From contig CAJOQO010000218.1 in NCBI GenBank assembly GCA_905236545.1, positions 1-9,851 of the forward strand: a stretch of 9,851 nucleotides of DNA, given 5' to 3'. Shown here piece after piece: positions 5,218 through 9,851 of this stretch; positions within the stretch are counted from its first letter, which is position 1; every line of letters begins with the position of its first letter. The notes under the pieces are model-generated. The model did not search any database. It had not been told where the DNA came from and saw only the letters and a list, made by a program, of their open reading frames with translations. Source of the DNA: an uncultured Lachnospiraceae bacterium (lineage in GTDB: Bacteria > Bacillota > Clostridia > Lachnospirales > Lachnospiraceae). The position numbers and the translations under genes were made by a program.

Positions 5218-5252
5218 ATGCTTCCGCACACAGGATCGGAAACAGGAAGCAT
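5218..5252 (+). other. Hairpin in the tig leader
   Basis: ATGCTTCC (5218-5225) and GGAAGCAT (5245-5252) form a perfect 8-bp stem with a 19-base loop. It starts about 22 bases after the predicted transcript start and ends before the Shine-Dalgarno AAGGAG. No T-run follows, so it is not a terminator; it may stabilise the mRNA or tune translation. Confidence 0.45.
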
Positions 5253-5282
5253 TCCAGAAGATTGAAACAAGGAGCATGATAC

Positions 5283-6626
5283 ATGAGCGTAACAGTAGAG
5301 AAAAAAGAGAACAATATGGCAGTCCTGACGATCGAGGTACCGGCGGACGAGTTCGTCGAAGCGCTTGAGAAGGCTTATCTGAAGCAGAAGGGCCGCATCA
5401 CTCTTCCCGGATTCAGAAAAGGAAAAGCCCCCCGGAAGATGATCCAGAAGATGTACGGGGCGGCTGTTTTCTTCGAGGAAGCAGCGAATATCCTTCTTCA
5501 GAGCACATATGATGAGGCTGCGAAGGAAAGCGGCGAACAGATTGTCTCCCGCCCGCAGGTTAATATTACGCAGATTGAAGAAGGCAAGCCGTTCATCTAC
5601 ACTGCGACTGTTGCGCTGAAGCCGGAGGTTCAGCTCGGCCAGTATAAGGGAGTTGAGATTCCGAAGAAGGAGGTCACCGTATCCGAGGAGGAGATCCGGA
5701 GCGAGATCGACAGAGAACTCGATCAGAATGCGCGTGACATCGATGTCGATGACCGCCCGGTGCAGGATGGAGACCGCATCAGGCTTGACTTTGACGGCAG
5801 TGTGGATGGCGAGCCCTTTGAGGGAGGCAAGGCTTCCGACTTCAGCCTTACGATCGGCTCCGGCTCATTTATCCCCGGATTCGAGGATCAGATTATCGGA
5901 AAGAGCATCGGGGAAGAGTTCGATGTGAATGTGACATTCCCGGAGGACTATCATGCGGAGAATCTGAAGGGGAAGGACGCGGTGTTCAGGTGCAGGGTCA
6001 ACAGCATCTCCGAGCATCAGGTGCCGGAGCTGGATGATGATTTTGTTCAGGATGTTTCCGAATTCCAGACGGTCGACGAGTATAAGGCCGACGTGGAAAA
6101 GAGAGTCCGCGAACGGAAGGAGAACGCCCGGAAGAGCGCGAATGAAACTGCTGCAGTGAAGGCCGCTCTGAAGAACGCTGTCATGGAGATTCCGGATGTC
6201 ATGGTCGAGGAGCAGGCGCGCAGGCTCGTGGACGAGTTCGCGCAGCAGATTCAGTCCCAGGGCATGAATATGGATCAGTATATGCAGCTTTCCGGCATGA
6301 ATCAGGAGATGCTGGTGAACCAGATGAAGCCGCAGGCTCTGGAGAGGATTCAGAACAGCCTTCTTCTCGAGGCGGTTGCGAAAGCGGAGAAGATTGAGAT
6401 CTCTGATGAACAGCTGGATGAGGAGATCGGAAAGATGGCCGAAGCGTACAGGATGGAAAAGGAAAAACTGTACGATATGATGGGAGAAGAGTCCATAGCA
6501 TCGATGAAGCAGGAGCTGGCCGTGCAGGAGGCGGTGAAGGTCATCGCCGGGGCGGCTGTCGAGGTTGACATGCCTGAGGAGACCGGGGAGAATGAGGAGA
6601 CCGGGGAGACTCCGGAAGAGAACTGA
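5283..6626 (+). CDS. tig: Trigger factor, ribosome-associated chaperone and peptidyl-prolyl isomerase
   Basis: A 447-residue protein with the full three-domain architecture. The N-terminal ribosome-binding domain (about 1-110) carries the signature GFRKGKAP (43-50), which docks on ribosomal protein L23 at the tunnel exit. The FKBP-type prolyl isomerase domain (about 155-245) shows GDRIRLDFDGSVDGEPFEGG, FIPGFEDQIIG and the strand near the C-terminal edge. The helical C-terminal chaperone domain (about 250-425) contains the arm segments rich in Glu, Gln and Met. The protein holds and helps fold nascent chains in the cytoplasm. The start has AAGGAG eight bases upstream. The extreme C-terminus (430-447) is an added acidic tail, EETGEN-EETGET-PEEN, encoded by a DNA duplication. 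It is the first gene of the tig-clpP-clpX-engB-valS series and has its own promoter at the end of the DJ-1 gene. Confidence 0.98.
   Translation: MSVTVEKKENNMAVLTIEVPADEFVEALEKAYLKQKGRITLPGFRKGKAPRKMIQKMYGAAVFFEEAANILLQSTYDEAAKESGEQIVSRPQVNITQIEEGKPFIYTATVALKPEVQLGQYKGVEIPKKEVTVSEEEIRSEIDRELDQNARDIDVDDRPVQDGDRIRLDFDGSVDGEPFEGGKASDFSLTIGSGSFIPGFEDQIIGKSIGEEFDVNVTFPEDYHAENLKGKDAVFRCRVNSISEHQVPELDDDFVQDVSEFQTVDEYKADVEKRVRERKENARKSANETAAVKAALKNAVMEIPDVMVEEQARRLVDEFAQQIQSQGMNMDQYMQLSGMNQEMLVNQMKPQALERIQNSLLLEAVAKAEKIEISDEQLDEEIGKMAEAYRMEKEKLYDMMGEESIASMKQELAVQEAVKVIAGAAVEVDMPEETGENEETGETPEEN
6576..6611 (+). repeat. 18-bp tandem duplication at the end of tig
   Basis: 6576-6593 and 6594-6611 differ at one of 18 bases and encode EETGEN and EETGET. 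The copy is in frame and sits in the last codons of trigger factor, after the chaperone domain. Confidence 0.9.
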
Positions 6627-6627
6627 C

Positions 6628-6641
6628 CTGCCCGCGGGCAG
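6628..6641. other. GC-rich 14-bp palindrome between tig and clpP
   Basis: CTGCCCGCGGGCAG starts two bases after the tig stop and can fold as a 5-bp stem with a CGCG loop. No T-run follows, so it is not a classic terminator. It could be a 3' stabiliser or partial attenuator separating tig expression from clpPX. No separate promoter or CtsR-type heat-shock operator could be seen in the 84-base gap. Confidence 0.4.
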
Positions 6642-6710
6642 AGCTGTGTGTCCGGAACCGTTGGAGCCGGGACAGGCGGAAAACGGAGTGAAAAGAAAGG
6701 ATTGCGAAGT

Positions 6711-7292
6711 ATGGCGCTGATTCCGTATGTAATCGAGCAGACCTCCCGCGGGGAGAGGTCATATGATATTTACTCCAGGCTGTTAAAGGACAGGATCATA
6801 TTCCTTGGCGAGGAAGTCACGGATGTATCGGCAAACATCATCGTCGCCGAACTCCTGTTTCTGGAGTCTGAGGATCCGAACAAGGATATTCACCTGTATA
6901 TCAACAGCCCTGGCGGTTCCGTCTCTGCGGGGTGGGCAATCTATGATACGATGCGCTACATCAAGTGTGATGTTTCCACGACCTGCATCGGAATGGCTGC
7001 CAGCATGGGCGCATTTCTTCTTGCCGGAGGAACGAAGGGGAAGAGATATGCTCTTCCGAATGCTTCTGTCATGATTCACCAGCCATCCGGCGGCGCGCAG
7101 GGACAGGCAAGCGATATCAAGATCCAGGCGGAACAGATTATCGAGACCAGAAAACGTCTGAATCAGTATCTTGCAGAGAACAGCGGACAGCCGCTTGAGG
7201 TGATCGAGCGGGATACCGAACGGGATCACTGGATGAGTGCAGAGGAAGCGAAAGCATACGGCCTGATCGATCAGGTTGTCACTTCCAGATAA
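6711..7292 (+). CDS. clpP: ATP-dependent Clp protease proteolytic subunit
   Basis: A 193-residue serine peptidase (family S14) that forms the tetradecameric chamber of ClpXP. The catalytic triad is complete: Ser98 in GMAASMGAF, His123 in VMIHQPSGG and Asp172 in TERDHWM. The oxyanion-loop [11 protein letters not shown] is at 65-74, and the length is the usual size. The start [10 protein letters not shown] at 6711 is supported by AAAGGA nine bases upstream and agrees with typical ClpP N-termini, which have a short propeptide before the processed, ClpX-contacting loop; an in-frame GTG at 6648 would add 21 Gly/Lys-rich residues. clpX follows after eight bases, so the peptidase and its unfoldase are made from one mRNA. 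Confidence 0.98.
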   Translation: MALIPYVIEQTSRGERSYDIYSRLLKDRIIFLGEEVTDVSANIIVAELLFLESEDPNKDIHLYINSPGGSVSAGWAIYDTMRYIKCDVSTTCIGMAASMGAFLLAGGTKGKRYALPNASVMIHQPSGGAQGQASDIKIQAEQIIETRKRLNQYLAENSGQPLEVIERDTERDHWMSAEEAKAYGLIDQVVTSR

Positions 7293-7300
7293 GGGGAACT

Positions 7301-8614
7301 ATGGCAGGTAAAAATTTTGATAAGATCAGATGCTCCTTTTGCAATAAGACCGAGGATCAGGTGCGCAAGCTGATCGCCGGACCGGGCGGTGTGTATATCT
7401 GTGATGAATGCATCGATGTATGCTCTGAGATCCTGGAGGATGAACTGGCAGAGGAAGATCTGGATACGGTGCAAAGTGAGATCAATCTGCGCACGCCGAT
7501 GGAGATCAAGTCCTTTCTGGATGAGTATGTGATCGGGCAGGAGGAAGCGAAGAAGACGCTTTCGGTAGCGGTTTACAATCATTATAAGAGAGTGCTGTCG
7601 AACAAGCCCTCCTTATCCGCCGATGGGGTTGAGCTCCAGAAGAGCAATATCCTGATGCTCGGACCGACCGGATCAGGCAAGACCTACCTTGCCCAGACAC
7701 TTGCGAAGATGCTGAATGTACCGTTCGCGATTGCGGACGCTACCTCTCTCACGGAAGCCGGCTATGTCGGTGAGGATGTGGAGAACATTCTGCTGAAGCT
7801 GATCCAGGCGGCCGACTATGATATCGAGCGGGCGCAGAGGGGGATCATCTATATTGATGAGATCGATAAGATTACGCGAAAGAGCGAGAATGTTTCGATC
7901 ACCAGGGATGTGTCCGGAGAAGGCGTGCAGCAGGCGCTTCTTAAGATTGTTGAGGGAACGGTTGCCTCGGTTCCGCCGCAGGGCGGAAGAAAACATCCGC
8001 ATCAGGAGCTCATCCAGATTGACACAACGAATATTCTCTTTATCTGCGGCGGCGCATTTGAAGGACTTGATAAGATCATCGAGAACAGGATGGATACCAG
8101 ATCCATGGGATTCCTTGCCCCGATTACGGAGAAGAGGGAAGAAAACATCGGTGAGCTTCTGAAGAATGTGCTTCCCCAGGATCTGATCCGCTTTGGCCTG
8201 ATTCCGGAGTTCATCGGACGCGTTCCGATCGTGGTAAGCCTGAACGCGCTGGACCGTGCCGCCATGATCCGTATCCTGACGGAGCCGAAGAACGCGATCA
8301 TACGCCAGTATCAGAAACTGTTTGAGCTGGACGGGGTTGCGCTGAGCTTCGAGGAGGAAGCGGTAGAGCGGATCGCGGACAAGACGATCGAGCGCAAGAT
8401 CGGCGCGAGAGGCCTGAGATCGATTATCGAATCGGCGATGCTCGATGTGATGTATGAGATTCCGGGCATGAAGGATGTCAAGGGCTGTATCGTAACGCGT
8501 GAGGCGGTGGATGGCACACAGAAGCCGAAGCTGATCCGTGAGGATACGGGAAAGCGCCCGGATCCGTCGCCAAAGGTGGGAAGAAGGAAGAATTCCCTTG
8601 AGGAGACTGCGTGA
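7301..8614 (+). CDS. clpX: Clp protease ATP-binding subunit ClpX
   Basis: A 437-residue AAA+ unfoldase that selects substrates and feeds them to ClpP. The N-terminal zinc-binding domain has Cys11, Cys14, Cys34 and Cys37. The AAA module shows Walker A GPTGSGKT (121-128), the pore loop GYVG (154-157), Walker B IIYIDEID (182-189), the RKH loop (230-232) and the sensor-2 GARGLRS region near residue 370. The ClpP-docking tripeptide, IGF in E. coli, reads MGF (269-271) here, a conservative change. AAGGGG before the ATG overlaps the clpP stop. The C-terminal tail (about 410-437) is basic and variable. The stop overlaps the engB start as GTGA, so no lon gene intervenes, unlike the common clpX-lon-engB order in Firmicutes. 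Confidence 0.98.
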   Translation: MAGKNFDKIRCSFCNKTEDQVRKLIAGPGGVYICDECIDVCSEILEDELAEEDLDTVQSEINLRTPMEIKSFLDEYVIGQEEAKKTLSVAVYNHYKRVLSNKPSLSADGVELQKSNILMLGPTGSGKTYLAQTLAKMLNVPFAIADATSLTEAGYVGEDVENILLKLIQAADYDIERAQRGIIYIDEIDKITRKSENVSITRDVSGEGVQQALLKIVEGTVASVPPQGGRKHPHQELIQIDTTNILFICGGAFEGLDKIIENRMDTRSMGFLAPITEKREENIGELLKNVLPQDLIRFGLIPEFIGRVPIVVSLNALDRAAMIRILTEPKNAIIRQYQKLFELDGVALSFEEEAVERIADKTIERKIGARGLRSIIESAMLDVMYEIPGMKDVKGCIVTREAVDGTQKPKLIREDTGKRPDPSPKVGRRKNSLEETA

Positions 8615-9291
8615 AGATCAGAAACGCTGAATTGAAAACGGTATGCGGATTCACAAGCGCTCTGCCGCAGTCAGAGCTGCCGGAGATTGCGTTTGCCGGA
8701 AGATCCAATGTGGGAAAGTCCTCCCTGATCAATGCGCTGATGCAGCGCAAGCGTCTTGCGCGCGTGGGGGAGACGCCGGGGAAAACCCGTACGATTAATT
8801 TTTATGAGATAGACGCGCTCGTCAAGATGCGCGCTGCAGTGCCGGCTCCGGGTGAGCCGGCGGAGGAAACCGCAGCTGTGTCCGCCGTGGAGTTCACGGA
8901 GGAGGCAGCGCGGTTTCAGCTTGTCGACCTTCCCGGATACGGATACGCGAGTGTTTCGCCTGCCGAAAAAGCACGGTGGGGAAAGATGATCGAGCGTTAT
9001 CTGCGGGACAGCCGGGATCTGCGTGCAGTGTTTTTACTGCTGGATATCCGGCATGAGCCGAACGCGAATGACCGGCAGATGTATGAGTGGATCATCCACA
9101 GCGGCCGTATTCCGCATCTGATCGCGACCAAGGCTGATAAGATCAAGCGGAGCAGGGTTCCGGGCCGGCTGAAGCTGATCCGGGAGACGCTCCAGGCACC
9201 GAAGGGAGGCATCCTGATTCCGTTTTCCGCACAGACCGGAAGCGGAAGGGAGGAGATCTGCGAGCGCATCGCGGATCTTTTGGCCCCGTAA
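8611..9291 (+). CDS. engB: Ribosome-biogenesis GTP-binding protein EngB (YsxC/YihA) with a loop insertion
   Basis: A 226-residue TRAFAC-class GTPase needed for assembly of the 50S subunit in bacteria where it has been studied. G-motifs are complete: G1 GRSNVGKS (30-37), the switch I region [13 protein letters not shown] (53-65), G3 DLPGYG (106-111), G4 TKAD (173-176) and G5 SAQ (206-208). Most family members are about 195-205 residues. The extra length comes from a segment at about 67-101, between INFY and VDLPGYG, where B. subtilis YsxC has about 8 residues and this protein has 39. The insert is Ala/Glu/Pro-rich ([16 protein letters not shown]). The start is GTG at 8611, overlapping the clpX stop, with GAGGAG five bases upstream. 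It begins in the family's usual way ([13 protein letters not shown]). valS follows after 26 bases. Confidence 0.96.
   Translation: MKIRNAELKTVCGFTSALPQSELPEIAFAGRSNVGKSSLINALMQRKRLARVGETPGKTRTINFYEIDALVKMRAAVPAPGEPAEETAAVSAVEFTEEAARFQLVDLPGYGYASVSPAEKARWGKMIERYLRDSRDLRAVFLLLDIRHEPNANDRQMYEWIIHSGRIPHLIATKADKIKRSRVPGRLKLIRETLQAPKGGILIPFSAQTGSGREEICERIADLLAP
8841..8861. repeat. Perfect 8-bp inverted repeat inside the EngB insertion
   Basis: GCCGGCTC (8841-8848) and GAGCCGGC (8854-8861) pair perfectly around CGGGT, in the middle of the DNA that encodes the extra EngB loop. This may be chance in GC-rich sequence, or the trace of a palindromic element that entered the gene in frame. Confidence 0.6.
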
Positions 9292-9317
9292 TCATTCCAT
9301 TTCACAGGAGTAGAACA

Positions 9318-9851
9318 ATGGGAAAGAAGGAACTAGCCAAGACATACGATCCGTCCGGTATGGAGGATGCGATCTACCGTACCTGGGAGGAAAAGGGATA
9401 TTTTCATGCCAGGGTGAATCCGGATAAGAAGCCGTTTACGATTGTCATGCCTCCGCCCAATGTTACGGGCCAGCTTCATATGGGCCATGCGCTGGACAAC
9501 ACGCTTCAGGACATCCTGATCCGGTGGAAACGGATGCAGGGGTATGAGGCGCTGTGGCAGCCGGGGACGGATCACGCCGCGATCGCGACAGAAGTACGTG
9601 TCACGAATATGCTCAAGGATAAGGGCATCGACAAGCATGAGATCGGCAGGGAGAAGTTCCTGGAGTACTGCTGGGATTGGAAAAAGGAATATGGCAGCCG
9701 TATCATGACCCAGCTCAGAAGGATGGGTTCCTCCGCGGACTGGGAGCGGGAGCGCTTCACGATGGACGAGGGGTGCTCGAAGGCGGTTGAGACTGTGTTC
9801 TGCAGGCTCTATGAGAAGGGATGGATCTATAAGGGCAATCGCATCATCAAC
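9318..9851 (+). CDS. valS: Valyl-tRNA synthetase, N-terminal part (partial)
   Basis: The first 178 codons of a class I aminoacyl-tRNA synthetase; the gene runs off the window. It begins [12 protein letters not shown] and shows the ValS-type [15 protein letters not shown] (46-59) with the HIGH-class signature as HMGH (54-57). It then has [10 protein letters not shown] (83-92), in place of the GxDHAG pattern of close relatives, and [14 protein letters not shown], a ValS-typical stretch. It charges tRNA-Val with valine in the cytoplasm. AGGAG lies seven bases before the ATG. Many Firmicutes valS genes are preceded by a T-box leader; here only 26 bases separate it from engB, so no T-box can be present directly upstream and expression is probably tied to the tig operon. 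Confidence 0.97.
   Translation, partial: MGKKELAKTYDPSGMEDAIYRTWEEKGYFHARVNPDKKPFTIVMPPPNVTGQLHMGHALDNTLQDILIRWKRMQGYEALWQPGTDHAAIATEVRVTNMLKDKGIDKHEIGREKFLEYCWDWKKEYGSRIMTQLRRMGSSADWERERFTMDEGCSKAVETVFCRLYEKGWIYKGNRIIN

Noticed and set aside
6627..6710. Internal promoter or terminator between tig and clpP
   Set aside because: The palindrome has no T-run and no paired -35/-10 hexamers could be found.

Overview
The window reads as a chromosomal segment of a moderately GC-rich Gram-positive anaerobe. It is most likely a Lachnospiraceae-type Clostridia member: it has strong purine-rich Shine-Dalgarno sites, a tig-clpP-clpX-engB-valS block, a CbxX/CfxQ (SpoVK)-type AAA ATPase, and a secreted NlpC/P60 hydrolase with a Gram-positive signal peptide. 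The taxonomic call is inference from gene content and style, not from a database match. Apart from one partial gene at each end, every gene looks intact. There are no tRNA or rRNA genes, transposase genes or CRISPR arrays.

Region 1 (2-2726, plus strand) is a tight four-gene run: the 3' end of an unknown gene built of xPE(T/A) tetrapeptide repeats with a very basic tail; a 111-residue small protein with DUF2007-like character; a CbxX-type AAA+ ATPase with its own 27-bp repeats in the C-terminal tail; and a Maf-type nucleotide pyrophosphatase overlapping it by ATGA. A hairpin at 2769-2797 ends the run.

Region 2 (2727-3178) has no protein gene but is the most interesting part. On the minus strand there is a good candidate for a roughly 100-nt structured small RNA: a promoter with 17-bp spacing at 2876-2904, a three-way-junction fold at 2797-2870, and a GAAA-capped terminator shared with maf. 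On the plus strand, a direct repeat at 3070-3086 matches the WalR (YycF) consensus and lies upstream of an NlpC/P60 cell-wall hydrolase, the classic kind of WalR target.

Region 3 (3179-5183) holds the NlpC/P60 enzyme (plus), a convergent small XRE regulator (minus) with a shared long hairpin between them, and a divergent DJ-1/PfpI-family protein (plus).

Region 4 (5161-9851, plus strand) is a protein quality-control and translation operon: trigger factor, ClpP, ClpX, the ribosome-assembly GTPase EngB (YsxC/YihA) and the start of valyl-tRNA synthetase. Its likely promoter overlaps the end of the DJ-1 gene. Trigger factor receives nascent chains, ClpXP degrades unfolded or tagged proteins, EngB acts in 50S assembly and ValS charges tRNA. 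No lon gene lies between clpX and engB, where many Firmicutes have one, and EngB carries an in-frame loop insertion of about 31 residues.

A recurring feature is that three proteins (the first gene, the AAA ATPase and trigger factor) end in recently duplicated Glu/Thr/Pro-rich tails encoded by in-frame tandem DNA repeats.
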